From the NCBI RefSeq assembly GCF_002849595.1, contig NZ_NRQR01000025.1, positions 1 to 64,000 of the forward strand: DNA of 64,000 bases, read 5' to 3'. This DNA comes from Luteimonas rhizosphaerae (GTDB lineage Bacteria > Pseudomonadota > Gammaproteobacteria > Xanthomonadales > Xanthomonadaceae). The notes beneath the pieces are model-generated. The model saw nothing but the letters and a program-made list of their open reading frames with translations, was not told where the DNA came from and did no database searches. Positions 9,491-18,803 of this stretch are shown here, piece after piece. Each line of letters starts with the position of its first letter. Position 1 is the first letter of the stretch. A program made the position numbers and the translations under genes.

Positions 9491-11545
9491 ATGTCGATGC
9501 AACGATGGATCTGGGGACTCGTGTGTGCGCTGGGCCTGACGACGGGCGCGCACGCGGCGGGGATGACGCTGGAGGACATCGCCAGGACCCGCGCGGTCAC
9601 GCAATCGGCGGTGAGCCCGCGCGGCAGCGAGGTCGCCTACGTGCTGTCGGTGCCGCGGACACTGGGCGTCGATCCCGACGGACCGGCGCGCGCCGAGCTG
9701 CACGTCGTCGACGGCGCGGGCAACAGCCGCGGTTTCGTCACCGGCAAGGTCGACGTCGCGGCCCCGCAGTGGCTGCCCGACGGCAGCCGCATCGCCTATC
9801 TCGCCAAGCGCGAGGGCGACGAGACCCGCGGCCTCTACACCATCCCGCTCGCCGGCGGCGAATCGAGCCGGGTGGCGTCGCTGCGCAGCGATATCGGCAG
9901 CTTCAGTCTGGCGCCCGACGGGCGCCAGGTCGCGCTGACCGCGGTCCAGCGCGAGAGCGACGCGCGCAAGGCGCTGCGCGACAAGGGCTTCAGCCAGAAG
10001 GTCCACGAGGAGGACTGGCGTCCGGTCGAACTGTGGATCGCCGATCTCGGCGCCGCGTCGGGCAGCGAACCGCGCCGCGTCGACCTCGACGGCAGCGTGC
10101 AGGCGGTCAGGTGGAGCCCGGCCGGCGACCGCCTCGCCGTCGTCGTCGCACCGCGCCAGCTGACCGACGACACGATGGTCGATGCCCGCGTGCGGATCTA
10201 TTCGGTCGACGGTCGCGAACTGGGCCGCGTGGACAATCCCGGCAAGCTCGGTGACCTGGCCTGGAGTCCGGACGGTGCGCATCTGGCGATCATCTCCGCA
10301 GCCGACGTCAACGACCCGCGCGAAGGCCGGCTCACCGTCGTCGGCAACACCGGTGGTGTGCAGCGCGATCTGTTGCCGGATCTCGAGGGGCACGTGTGGA
10401 ACGTCGCCTGGCGCGATGCCGAGCATCTCGTTTTCATCAGCCAGGAAGGCGTGCAGAGCCGGGTCGCCGAGATCCGGGTCGACGGCAGCGGCCAGCGCAC
10501 ACTCGTGCCGGCGAGCGGTCCGGTCTTCACCGGATTGAGCGTCGCCGCGCAGGGCGGCGACATCGCGCTGGTCGGCAATGCGCCGACGCATCCGTCCGAC
10601 GTGTTCCACCTCGCCGCCGGCACGGCCGACCCGCGACGCCTGACCGACAGCAATCCGTGGCTGGCCGATGTCGAGCTGGCGCGGCAGGAGGTCGTGCGCT
10701 ACACCGCGCGCGACGGGCTCGAACTCGAGGGTGTGCTGGTGCATCCGCTGACGCGTCGCGGCGATGCGCGCGTGCCGCTGCTGCTGGTCGTCCACGGCGG
10801 CCCGGAAGCGCACAACGCGAACGGCTGGCTGACGTCGTACGCGCAGCCTGCCCAGGTCGCTGCCGCCCGCGGTTTCGCGTCGTTCTTCCCGAACTACCGC
10901 GCCAGCACCGGACGCGGCGTCGCGTTCTCCAAGCTCGACCATGGCCGCCCGGCGAAAGAGGAGTTCGACGATCTCGTCGATGGCGTCGACCATCTGATCG
11001 CCACCGGTCTGGTCGATCGCGACAAGGTCGGCATCACCGGGGGATCCTACGGCGGCTATGCCAGCGCCTGGGGTGCGACCTACTACAGCGAGCGCTTCGC
11101 CGCGTCGGTGATGTTCGTCGGCATCGCCGACCAGGCCAGCCTGGTCACCACCGGCGACATCCCGCGCGAGCAGTATCTGGTGCACATGCAGAGCTGGCCG
11201 TGGGAGAGCCCCGCGATGTATAGCGAGGCGAGCCCGATCACGCACGCGCAGAAGTCGAAGACGCCGACGCTGATCCTGCACGGCGAGGCCGACCCGCGCG
11301 TGCCGGTCATGCAGTCCTACATGATGTACCGCTATCTGCAGCTCGCCGGCGAGGCGCCGGTGCGCCTCGTGCTGTACCCGGGCGAGGGCCACGGCAACAG
11401 CCGCGGCGCATCGCGCTACGACTATTCGCTGCGCGCGATGCAGTGGATGGAGCACTACCTCACCGGCCCCGGTGGCGAGCCGCCGCCCTACGAGATCGCA
11501 TACGACCTGCCCGCGTCGCAGGCCGCCGAAGCGACGACGAAGTAA
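9491..11545 (+). CDS. exported S9 family peptidase (prolyl oligopeptidase / acylaminoacyl peptidase type)
   Basis: The 684-residue protein has an N-terminal signal peptide (cleavage probably after AHA near residue 21), then a beta-propeller of TolB/WD-like repeats with PDG and SPDG motifs, then an S9 alpha/beta hydrolase domain. The catalytic triad can be placed: Ser519 in GGSYGGYAS, Asp601 in HGEADPRVP and His634 in PGEGHGN. The family cleaves short peptides, often after proline or N-acyl residues; location is probably the periplasm. The ATG at 9491 follows GACGAGGGG closely, which sets the start. A strong terminator lies 24 bases past the stop. Confidence 0.93.
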   Translation: MSMQRWIWGLVCALGLTTGAHAAGMTLEDIARTRAVTQSAVSPRGSEVAYVLSVPRTLGVDPDGPARAELHVVDGAGNSRGFVTGKVDVAAPQWLPDGSRIAYLAKREGDETRGLYTIPLAGGESSRVASLRSDIGSFSLAPDGRQVALTAVQRESDARKALRDKGFSQKVHEEDWRPVELWIADLGAASGSEPRRVDLDGSVQAVRWSPAGDRLAVVVAPRQLTDDTMVDARVRIYSVDGRELGRVDNPGKLGDLAWSPDGAHLAIISAADVNDPREGRLTVVGNTGGVQRDLLPDLEGHVWNVAWRDAEHLVFISQEGVQSRVAEIRVDGSGQRTLVPASGPVFTGLSVAAQGGDIALVGNAPTHPSDVFHLAAGTADPRRLTDSNPWLADVELARQEVVRYTARDGLELEGVLVHPLTRRGDARVPLLLVVHGGPEAHNANGWLTSYAQPAQVAAARGFASFFPNYRASTGRGVAFSKLDHGRPAKEEFDDLVDGVDHLIATGLVDRDKVGITGGSYGGYASAWGATYYSERFAASVMFVGIADQASLVTTGDIPREQYLVHMQSWPWESPAMYSEASPITHAQKSKTPTLILHGEADPRVPVMQSYMMYRYLQLAGEAPVRLVLYPGEGHGNSRGASRYDYSLRAMQWMEHYLTGPGGEPPPYEIAYDLPASQAAEATTK

Positions 11546-11569
11546 CCCGCTCGAGACGTGTCGATCGAA

Positions 11570-11601
11570 CGCCGCGACCCCATGGGTCGCGGCGCTTTTC
11601 G
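11570..11601 (+). terminator. Rho-independent terminator after the S9 peptidase
   Basis: A perfect 11-bp stem CGCCGCGACCC/GGGTCGCGGCG with a 3-base loop is followed by CTTTTCGTT. It begins 24 bases after the peptidase stop. The rest of the 328-base gap up to 11873 holds no gene or clear promoter that I can support. Confidence 0.88.
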
Positions 11602-11873
11602 TTGCGCGTGACCATCGCGAGAAGACCGCGCAGTCAGCTACCCGCCGCGAGGCTGAACCGGATGCCGCGCGGCGCACTGCCGGGTCGCTGCACGTCGTTC
11701 CGCTCACGCGATCTTGCCCGGCGCGTCGCTAGTCTGGCCCCCGTCGATCCGAACGTTCCACCGCGTCATGCGCAGCCGCTTCACGTGCGCGACGGACGAT
11801 GCCGCGATCCAAGACCGGCTCTTTCAAGAGCGTCGTCATCCGACGGCGCCATCCCATTCCACGGAGATATCGA

Positions 11874-12326
11874 ATGTCCGACAACAAGACCACCCACACC
11901 CTCAACGACCTCATCTCGATCGCCCGCGACGGCAAGGACTTCTACGAAGAAGCCGCGCAGAAAGTCGAAGACACCGAGCTGCGCACGCTGTTCGCCCGCA
12001 TCGCGACCGTCAAGACCCGCATCGTCAGCGACCTGAGCGCCGCCGTGCAGGCCGCCGGTGGCACGCCGGAGACCTCGGGCACGATGGTCGGCAGCATGCA
12101 GCAGATGTACGGCAAGATCCGCGCGACTTTCGGCGACAAGGAATACGGTTATGTCGCCGAGCTCGAAGAGTCCGAGGACCGCCTGCTCGAGGCGTTCGAC
12201 GAAGCCGCGCGCGACAGCGACACCCCGCCGGCGGCCCGCGACGTCGTCGTCCGTCTGATGCCGGAAGTGCGCGAGTGTCACGACGTGATGCGCGCCCGCA
12301 AGCTCGCCATGAAGAACGCGTCCTGA
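11874..12326 (+). CDS. DUF2383 / PA2169-type four-helix-bundle protein
   Basis: This 150-residue, acidic, wholly helical protein resembles the ferritin-like PA2169 family (DUF2383), whose function is not established; members are often linked to stress. Conserved-looking acidic and helical segments are LNDLISIARDGKDFYEEAA near the N-terminus and ECHDVMRARKLAM at the end. I chose the ATG at 11874 because CGGAGAT lies 6-7 bases upstream and the helical domain begins directly after it. It is a single-gene unit bounded by two terminators. Confidence 0.85.
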   Translation: MSDNKTTHTLNDLISIARDGKDFYEEAAQKVEDTELRTLFARIATVKTRIVSDLSAAVQAAGGTPETSGTMVGSMQQMYGKIRATFGDKEYGYVAELEESEDRLLEAFDEAARDSDTPPAARDVVVRLMPEVRECHDVMRARKLAMKNAS

Positions 12327-12378
12327 CGTCGTCGCGGGCCCGGTCTCCCGGGTTCGCGCTCGACAGATGACGTGACAC

Positions 12379-12413
12379 GCCGGTCGGGGTTTCCCCGGCC
12401 GGCTTTCTTTTTT
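12379..12413 (+). terminator. Rho-independent terminator after the DUF2383 gene
   Basis: The 11-bp stem GCCGGTCGGGG/CCCCGGCCGGC (one G-T pair) has a 3-base loop and is followed by TTTCTTTTTT. It lies 53 bases past the stop. Confidence 0.9.
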
Positions 12414-12622
12414 GCGTCCCATGCAAGCGGGCCGACGGCGCGGTGCTGCGGCGGGACGGGCGATTCGCATCATGCAATGCGCGCGTCCACCGCATCGCAA
12501 CGGTCAGCCTGGACATCCGATGGGGTTACGACACGCGGCCCGGCACATGCCCGGTCATCGGCGGGGACCGGGCACGCAGTGACTCTGGCAGAATCGGCGC
12601 GAGTCCCGCGGCGCACCACACC

Positions 12623-13903
12623 ATGACCGGATCCGCGACACCGAGCCGCTCCAAGGCCCGCGTACTGTTTGCCAGCCTGATCGGCACGACGATCGAGTTC
12701 TTCGATTTCTACATCTACGCCACGGCGGCGGTGCTGGTCTTCCCGACGCTGTTCTTCCCGTCGGACGATCCGGCATCGGCGATGCTGCAGTCGCTGGCGA
12801 CGTTCGCGCTGGCGTTTTTCGCGCGGCCGATCGGCTCTGCGGTCTTCGGGCACTACGGCGACCGCATCGGCCGCAAGGCGACGCTGGTCGCGGCATTGCT
12901 GACGATGGGCATCTCGACGGTCGTGATCGGTCTGCTGCCCACGCATGCACAGATCGGCGTGTGGGCGCCGGTCCTGCTCGCCTTGTGCCGGTTCGGCCAG
13001 GGGCTGGGCCTCGGCGGCGAGTGGGGCGGGGCGGTGCTGCTGGCGACGGAGAACGCGCCACCTGGCAAGCGCGCCTGGTACGGCATGTTTCCGCAGCTCG
13101 GCGCGCCGATCGGGTTCTTTCTCGCGACCGGCGTGTTCCTGCTGCTGACGACACTGATGGACGACGCGGCGTTCTTCGCCTGGGGCTGGCGCGTGCCGTT
13201 CCTCGCGAGCGCGGTGCTGGTGCTGGTGGGCTTGTGGGTGCGGCTGCGCATCACCGAGACGCCGTCCTTCCAGCGGGTGCTCGACAGCCACGCGCGCGTG
13301 CGCCTGCCGATGCGCGAGGTGCTGCTCGGCCATCCGCGCGCGCTGCTGATCGGCACGCTGCTGGCGCTGGCGACCTTCGTGCTCTTCTACCTGATGACGG
13401 TGTTCGCGCTGAGCTGGGGCACGTCGCAGCTGGGTTACACGCGCGAGCGTTTCCTCGTGCTGCAGCTGGTCGGCGTGCTGTGCTTCGCCGCGACGATTCC
13501 GCTGGCCGCGCATTACGCCGACCGGTTCGGCCGGCGCCGCGCGATGCTGGTCGCCAATGCCGGCATCCTGGTGTTCGGCCTGTGCTTCGCGCCGCTGTTC
13601 GTGGCCGGCCACGACCTCGGCGTGCTCGCCTTCCTGATGCTCGGGCTGGCGCTGATGGGCCTGACCTACGGACCGGTCGGCACCATCCTGGCCGAACAGT
13701 TCCCGACCGCGGTGCGCTACACCGGGGCGTCGCTGGCGTTCAATCTGGCCGGCATCTTCGGCGCGTCGCTCGCGCCGTACGTCGCGACGGCGCTGGCGAC
13801 GCGATTCGGCCTGCACTACGTCGGGTTCTACCTGGCCGCCGCGGCCGCGCTGAGCCTGCTCGCGCTGCTGGCGTTGCGGCCGGACGACACGCACGCCGCA
13901 TGA
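12623..13903 (+). CDS. MFS transporter, metabolite:H+ symporter family
   Basis: The 426-residue protein has about 12 hydrophobic segments. It begins with the signature of the metabolite/H+ symporter branch of the major facilitator superfamily, GTTIEFFDFYIY (residues ~18-29). GDRIGRK after the second helix and the glycine-rich GQGLGLGGEWGG near residue 125 are typical of that branch (proline/betaine, shikimate, dicarboxylate carriers). The substrate is not predictable. The ATG at 12623 is the first in frame next to the conserved N-terminus; more upstream sequence is open but shows no start signal. Confidence 0.9.
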   Translation: MTGSATPSRSKARVLFASLIGTTIEFFDFYIYATAAVLVFPTLFFPSDDPASAMLQSLATFALAFFARPIGSAVFGHYGDRIGRKATLVAALLTMGISTVVIGLLPTHAQIGVWAPVLLALCRFGQGLGLGGEWGGAVLLATENAPPGKRAWYGMFPQLGAPIGFFLATGVFLLLTTLMDDAAFFAWGWRVPFLASAVLVLVGLWVRLRITETPSFQRVLDSHARVRLPMREVLLGHPRALLIGTLLALATFVLFYLMTVFALSWGTSQLGYTRERFLVLQLVGVLCFAATIPLAAHYADRFGRRRAMLVANAGILVFGLCFAPLFVAGHDLGVLAFLMLGLALMGLTYGPVGTILAEQFPTAVRYTGASLAFNLAGIFGASLAPYVATALATRFGLHYVGFYLAAAAALSLLALLALRPDDTHAA

Positions 13904-13958
13904 CGTCCACGGGCGGCGACGCCTTAGACTGCGGGCGGATGCAACGCAGGGAGTGGAC

Positions 13959-14420
13959 ATGAATGCCTGGCTCGGTCTGAGCGTCGTCACCGCCGCGCTG
14001 GTCGGCATGCTGCTGCCGCTGCAGGCGCTGCTCAATGCGCGGCTCGGGGCGATGACCCAGGGCGCCCTGTTCGCGTCGTTCGTTTCGTTCCTGGTCGGCA
14101 CCCTCGTGCTCGGCGCCGCGCTGCTGGCGTCGCGTCCGGTGTGGCCCGGTGGCCGCAGCCTGCTCGCATTGCCGCCGTGGCTGTGGCTCGGCGGGATCAT
14201 TGGCGCGGTATTCGTGTTCTGCGGCACGCTGCTGGTGCCGCGGCTGGGCGCGGCGGGCCTGATCTGCCTGATCGTGTTCGGCCAGCTGACGGGCTCGCTG
14301 CTGCTCGACCATTTCGGCGTGCTGGCGCAGGCGCGGCCCGTGGATGCCACGCGCCTCGCCGGCGCGGTGCTGGTGTGCATCGGCGCGCTGCTCGTCGTGC
14401 GTCCCTGGCAGGGCGGCTGA
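13959..14420 (+). CDS. DMT-superfamily membrane protein, YdcZ/DUF606 type
   Basis: The 153-residue protein has five predicted membrane segments and the YdcZ-like features of half-size drug/metabolite transporters: an N-terminal LNARLGAMTQGALFASF and a C-terminal LICLIVFGQLTGSLLLDHFG. Such proteins may work as dimers; no substrate is known. AGGGAG sits 6 bases before the ATG at 13959. A GTG two codons upstream overlaps that site and is less likely. The next gene starts 4 bases after its stop, which suggests an operon. Confidence 0.85.
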   Translation: MNAWLGLSVVTAALVGMLLPLQALLNARLGAMTQGALFASFVSFLVGTLVLGAALLASRPVWPGGRSLLALPPWLWLGGIIGAVFVFCGTLLVPRLGAAGLICLIVFGQLTGSLLLDHFGVLAQARPVDATRLAGAVLVCIGALLVVRPWQGG

Positions 14421-14423
14421 GCG

Positions 14424-15050
14424 ATGGTCTTGCCCGATGCACCGCCGGCGCTGCCCGCGCCGATGCGCGCCGCGCTGGAGGCCGCCTACGCCACGCCGCC
14501 GCGCGTCTACCACAACCTCGCGCACGTCGATGCGCTGCTGCAGGAATTCGCGGTCGTCGCGGCCGACACCGGCTGGACGCAACCGGTCGAGGTGACACTG
14601 GCGATCCTCTATCACGACGCGATCTACGACGCGCGCCGCCAGGACAACGAGGCGCGCTCGGCGCAGCTGGCGGCGGACGCGATCGCGCAGTGGATGCCGC
14701 AGGCCGGCGTCGACGTGGCGCGGGTCGTCGAACTGATCGCACTGACCGCGCGGCACGGCGCGCTGGCACCTGGCGATTTCGGTCGTACGCCACGCGACGA
14801 CGACACCCGGCGCTTCCTCGACTGCGACATGGCGATCCTCGGTGCGCCGGCTGCGGTCTTCGACGCCTACGATCGCGGTATCGCCGCGGAGTACCGGCAC
14901 GTGCCGCGTTGGCTGTTCACGCTCAACCGGCGGAAGTTCCTCAAGCAGTTGCTCGCGCGTGAGCGCATCTATCTCGACGACGGCTTCCATGCGCGCCTCG
15001 ATGCGCCGGCGCGGCACAACCTGCGGCGCGCGATCACCACCAAGCGCTGA
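14424..15050 (+). CDS. predicted HD-superfamily metal-dependent phosphohydrolase
   Basis: The 208-residue protein resembles the COG4339 group. YHNLAHV near residue 30 and the HD dyad in ILYHDAIYD near residue 66 are the metal-binding core. RRQDNEARSAQLA and RFLDCDMAILG follow, the latter with the downstream Asp typical of these proteins. The phosphomonoester substrate is unknown. It starts 4 bases after the YdcZ-like gene and is probably translated from the same message. Confidence 0.87.
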   Translation: MVLPDAPPALPAPMRAALEAAYATPPRVYHNLAHVDALLQEFAVVAADTGWTQPVEVTLAILYHDAIYDARRQDNEARSAQLAADAIAQWMPQAGVDVARVVELIALTARHGALAPGDFGRTPRDDDTRRFLDCDMAILGAPAAVFDAYDRGIAAEYRHVPRWLFTLNRRKFLKQLLARERIYLDDGFHARLDAPARHNLRRAITTKR

Positions 15051-15083
15051 AGCGGGCCACGGCGGCGCGGTATCATCCGCGCC

Positions 15084-15449
15084 ATGGCGAAACTGCTGCT
15101 CAACCTGCGCTACGTGCCCGAGGACGAGGCCGCCGACGTGCGCGCGTTTCTCGATGCGGCCGGCCTCGACTGGTACCAGACCAATCCCAGTCCGTTCGGG
15201 ATCTCGCACGGTGGCATCTGGCTGCGCAACAACGACGACCTGCCCGAGGCCAAGCGGCTGATGGCCGACTACCAGCGCGATCGCGAGGCGACCGCGCGCG
15301 CGGAACACGCGCAGGCGCAACGCGATGGCACCGCCGAGACCTTCGGCGACATCGTGCGTGCGAATCCGATGCGCGTGGTGCTGATCGTCGTCGCGATCGG
15401 CTTCCTGTTGGGCCTCATGGCATTGCCGGGTTGGCTGCTGTCGCGCTGA
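15084..15449 (+). CDS. DUF6164 family small membrane protein
   Basis: The 121-residue protein has an N-terminal soluble domain (MAKLLLNLRYVPEDEA, a DUF2007-like fold with a later GGIWLRNNDD) and one C-terminal membrane segment (residues ~96-117). It belongs to a small Xanthomonadaceae/Pseudomonadaceae family without a known role. It begins 33 bases after the HD-domain gene. Confidence 0.8.
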   Translation: MAKLLLNLRYVPEDEAADVRAFLDAAGLDWYQTNPSPFGISHGGIWLRNNDDLPEAKRLMADYQRDREATARAEHAQAQRDGTAETFGDIVRANPMRVVLIVVAIGFLLGLMALPGWLLSR

Positions 15450-15632
15450 GCGGCCGTCCGCGCCGGTGAATGCGCCCGCGCGCAACGCTGTGTCGCCACC
15501 CGTGGTGCGCTCCGCTCACTTCCGCGCAACGCATCGGCCACTAGCGTTGCCGTCCTGTCCGTTACCGCCGTACGCGCACTCCGGCGACGGCGGGGGCGGA
15601 CAACCAGACCGGATTCCTGTCGAGCATTGCCG

Positions 15633-15866
15633 ATGTCCGAACGACCGAGCCCGCCGCATGCCACGCGCGACACGCCACCGTGGAAGCGGAAGAATCCCAA
15701 GTCGAAATCCGCGCGCACGCCGTTGAGCGACGCGCAGAAGGCGGCCGCCAGGCAGCGCGCCGACGACGCGGGGCGTCGCTATCCCAACCTCGTCGACAAC
15801 ATGTGGGCCGCAAAGCACGTCGCAGCGGGCACGCCGTCGAAGACGGCGGCCGGATCCGACGACTGA
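15633..15866 (+). CDS. small basic hypothetical protein, Xanthomonadaceae type
   Basis: The 77-residue, hydrophilic protein contains PPWKRKNPKSK, an A/K-rich helix, and GRRYPNLVDNMWAA. I recall these motifs from a small uncharacterised protein found widely in Xanthomonadaceae, but I cannot name a function. The ATG at 15633 is chosen as the start of the recognisable N-terminus. It has no enzyme motif, signal peptide or membrane segment. Confidence 0.65.
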   Translation: MSERPSPPHATRDTPPWKRKNPKSKSARTPLSDAQKAAARQRADDAGRRYPNLVDNMWAAKHVAAGTPSKTAAGSDD

Positions 15867-16082
15867 CCGTCGACACCGATCGCGGGGCGGCGTGCCCGGC
15901 GTCGCCCATCGGGCGACCCGAGGCGTGGCTGGCGTCGTCCATCGGCGATCCGATACGCGCGCCCGGACCATGTGCCGCCACGCCGTGTGGTCGTCTCCGG
16001 CCGTGGCGCAACCCGGCCGCGAATTGTTAAGGTCCAACACCCGGCGCGACCTGCCGGGTCCGTTCGTCTGTCTGGAGACCGC

Positions 16083-17639
16083 ATGATCGCCACCCGTCCG
16101 CTGCAGCGCCTGCTGCTGGCTTCCGTCCTCGTCTGCGCCGTGTTGCCGGCCGCGGCCCAGCGTGAGATCCGCTTCGATGCCCTGCAGCCGCCGACCGGCG
16201 GCACGCTCGCCATCGCGGTGCGCGAAGGCGTCGAACGCGGGCCCGCGTTCGCGCAGGTCGACGCCGCCAGCAACGGAGCGCTGACCCGCGCCGCGACCGC
16301 CGCCGAATTCACCGGCAAGGCCGACAGCCAGCTCGATCTGCCGGGTGTCGGCACGTTCGACCGGGTGCTGCTGGTCGGCGTGGGCAGCGAAGCCCCGACG
16401 CCGCGCGTGCTCGAGGATGTCGGTGGCCGCATCGGCCAGTTCGCCGCCGGTAGCAAGGCGCCGCGCATCGACGTGCTGTGGGACGGCGCCGATACCGCGG
16501 CGGCCTCGCATCTGGCCTTCGGCGCGGCCATCGGCCAGTACCGGTTCCGCAAGTACCGAACGACCGGCGGCGACGCCGCGGCGACCGGCGAAGGCGAACT
16601 GGTGATCCGTACGCAGGCGGGCGCGTCCGCGGGCGATGCCTGGGACGCGGACTGGAAGCCGGTGGCCGACGCGGTGTGGTTCGCACGCGATCTCGTCACC
16701 GAGCCCGCGAACGCGGTCTGGCCGGAAGAATTCGTCGCGCGCACGCGCGCGGCGTTCGAGGGGATGCCCAACGTCAGCATCGAAGTGCTGGACGTGCCGG
16801 CGATGGAGCGCCTCGGCATGGGCAGCCTGCTCGCGGTGGGCCAGGGCAGCGCGCGTCCGCCGCGGCTCATGCTCGTGCGCTACAACGGCGGCACGCGCGG
16901 GGACGCGCCGGTCGCGTTCGTCGGCAAGGGCATCACCTTCGATACCGGTGGCATCTCGATCAAGCCCAGCGACGGCCTGTGGCGGATGAAGTACGACATG
17001 ACCGGCGCCGCGTCCGCCACCGGCGCGGTGCTCGCACTCGCCGGGCGCCGCGCGCCGGTCAACGCCGTCGCCGTCGCGGCGCTGGCGGAGAACATGCCCT
17101 CGGGCACGGCCGCGCGGCCGGGCGACGTCATCCGAACGGCATCGGGCAAGACCTACGAGATCCTGAGCACCGACGCCGAAGGCCGCATGGTCCTGGTCGA
17201 CGCGCTCTGGTACGTGCAGCGCCAGGACAAGCCGAAGGTCATCGTCGATATCGCCACACTGACCGGCGCCATCGTCACCGCGCTGGGCAACGATTTCGGC
17301 GGCCTGTTCACACGCGACGACGCCCTCGCCACGCAGTTGATCGCGGCCGGCACCGCCGCCGGCGAACCGGTCTGGCGCATGCCGATGCTGCCGGCCTACG
17401 GCAAGATGCTGGAGTCGCCGATCGCCGACATGCGCAACGGTGGCGGCCGGCCCGGGTCGGGCACTGCGGCACATTTCATCGGCGAATGGATCGAGCCCGG
17501 CCAGGCCTGGGCGCATCTCGACATCGCCGGCATGGCGTGGAACGAGTCGACCGGCACGGCGACCACGCCGTCGGGTGCGACCGGCTTCGGCGTGCGCCTG
17601 TTCGACCGCTTCGTCCGCGATTACCACGAGGCCGAATGA
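16083..17639 (+). CDS. exported leucyl aminopeptidase, M17 family
   Basis: The 518-residue protein has a clear signal peptide (MIATRPLQRLLLASVLVCAV, cleavage near AAAQ), an N-terminal macro-like domain, and the M17 catalytic domain. Metal and catalytic residues are visible: K282 and D287 in GKGITFDTGG, D364 and E366 with R368 in STDAEGRMVL. The canonical signature is NTDAEGRL; here Ser replaces the first Asn. The family removes N-terminal residues with a two-metal centre. Cytoplasmic PepA lacks a signal peptide, so this is probably a periplasmic paralogue for peptide scavenging. The ATG at 16083 is the start of the signal peptide. Confidence 0.92.
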   Translation: MIATRPLQRLLLASVLVCAVLPAAAQREIRFDALQPPTGGTLAIAVREGVERGPAFAQVDAASNGALTRAATAAEFTGKADSQLDLPGVGTFDRVLLVGVGSEAPTPRVLEDVGGRIGQFAAGSKAPRIDVLWDGADTAAASHLAFGAAIGQYRFRKYRTTGGDAAATGEGELVIRTQAGASAGDAWDADWKPVADAVWFARDLVTEPANAVWPEEFVARTRAAFEGMPNVSIEVLDVPAMERLGMGSLLAVGQGSARPPRLMLVRYNGGTRGDAPVAFVGKGITFDTGGISIKPSDGLWRMKYDMTGAASATGAVLALAGRRAPVNAVAVAALAENMPSGTAARPGDVIRTASGKTYEILSTDAEGRMVLVDALWYVQRQDKPKVIVDIATLTGAIVTALGNDFGGLFTRDDALATQLIAAGTAAGEPVWRMPMLPAYGKMLESPIADMRNGGGRPGSGTAAHFIGEWIEPGQAWAHLDIAGMAWNESTGTATTPSGATGFGVRLFDRFVRDYHEAE

Positions 17640-17807
17640 CGGCGTCGGACCGGCGGTCTCGCGCCGGTCCGCGTTGCGGCGGTGTCGCGATCGCGCGGAC
17701 AGGCCCGGGCCGGAGCGGTTGATCGCGGGGTTCGCCGTCGTCGCCTGGCGCTGGCCAGCGCGGCCGTTCAGCCGCGACCGCGCCGTGCACCGCGTAACAT
17801 GCGTCGC

Positions 17808-18566
17808 ATGATCGTCAACATCGCCGCCTACCACTTCGTCGCCATCGACGCGCCCGACGCGCTCGCCGACCGGCTGCGCGCGCGCGCCGGGGCCGACGGC
17901 CTGCGCGGCACGGTGCTGGTGGCGCCGGAAGGCCTCAACGTCTTCCTGGCCGGCGATGCGGACGCGATCGACGGGTTCGTCGCGATGCTGCGCGCCGATG
18001 CGCGTTTCGCGACCTTGCAGGTCAAGCGCAGCCGTAGCGCGGTGCAGCCGTTCGCACGCCTCAAGGTGAAGGTGAAGCCGGAGATCATCAGCTTCCGCCG
18101 TCACGAGGCGATGCCGCTGCAGGCGCCGGCGCGTGCGCCCGCGGTCGCGCCGGCGGACCTCGCGCGCTGGCTGCGACAGGGCCACGACGATGCCGGTCGG
18201 CGGCTGGTGCTGCTGGATACGCGCAACCGCGAGGAAGTCGGTTACGGCACCTTCGAAGGCGCGCTGACGCTGCCGATCGACAATTTCACCGAACTGCCCG
18301 ACGCGCTCGCGCCGCACCGCGAGGGCCTGCGCGACGCGACCGTCGTCAGCTTCTGCACCGGCGGCATCCGCTGCGAAAAGGCGGCGCTGTGGATGCGGGC
18401 CGACGGCATGGACAACGTGCTGCAACTCGACGGCGGCATCCTCGGCTACTTCGAGGCGGTCGGCGGCGCAGGCTACGACGGGCGCTGTTTCGTGTTCGAC
18501 GGACGCATCGCGCTGGACCCGGCCTTGCGCCCGCTGCACGACGCCGACACGGCGGATGCCGCATGA
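17808..18566 (+). CDS. trhO: tRNA uridine-34 hydroxylase (rhodanese family, UPF0176)
   Basis: The 252-residue protein is TrhO (formerly YceA), which hydroxylates uridine 34 in tRNA on the way to 5-methoxyuridine or cmo5U. It has an N-terminal acylphosphatase-like domain (NIAAYHFV start, GTVLVAPEGLNVFLAG) and a C-terminal rhodanese domain with the active-site loop CTGGIRCEKA, Cys183. The start could also be the ATG at 17799, three codons earlier; neither has a strong ribosome binding site. Its stop overlaps the next gene in an ATGA. Confidence 0.92.
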   Translation: MIVNIAAYHFVAIDAPDALADRLRARAGADGLRGTVLVAPEGLNVFLAGDADAIDGFVAMLRADARFATLQVKRSRSAVQPFARLKVKVKPEIISFRRHEAMPLQAPARAPAVAPADLARWLRQGHDDAGRRLVLLDTRNREEVGYGTFEGALTLPIDNFTELPDALAPHREGLRDATVVSFCTGGIRCEKAALWMRADGMDNVLQLDGGILGYFEAVGGAGYDGRCFVFDGRIALDPALRPLHDADTADAA

Positions 18567-18790
18567 GCTGGCTCGGCTTCGTCCTGGTGATCCTCGGCAT
18601 CTGGCTGGCGTTCAAGGTCGCCGGCGTCGTGCTGCGGCTGATCGTGACGGTGCTGATCGTCGTCGCCGCGTACTGGTGGCTGGCGCCGCATTTCGGCTGG
18701 CCGACACTCGGCGAGCTGTTCTACGTGCTGGGGCCGGACGTGCGCGTGCCCGAGGTGTCGCTCCCGGACATCGACCTACCGTCGCCGTGA
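18563..18790 (+). CDS. small membrane protein translationally coupled to trhO
   Basis: The 75-residue protein has two adjoining hydrophobic segments (residues ~2-40) and an acidic, proline-containing tail. No family is recognised. Its ATG overlaps the trhO stop (ATGA), so it is probably translated by coupling. It ends 13 bases before the convergent amidotransferase gene. Confidence 0.7.
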   Translation: MSWLGFVLVILGIWLAFKVAGVVLRLIVTVLIVVAAYWWLAPHFGWPTLGELFYVLGPDVRVPEVSLPDIDLPSP

Positions 18791-18803
18791 CCGCGCGGTC
18801 CGC

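Noticed and set aside
8705-11707. Long antisense open frame across the SpeE-like and S9 peptidase genes
   Set aside because: It is opposite two well-supported genes and has shadow-like composition.
13740-15485. Long antisense frame over the YdcZ-like, HD-domain and DUF6164 genes
   Set aside because: It runs against three supported genes and is Arg/Gln-rich low-complexity sequence.
15516-18539. Long antisense frame across the aminopeptidase and TrhO genes
   Set aside because: Both sense genes have clear catalytic motifs; the antisense product has none.
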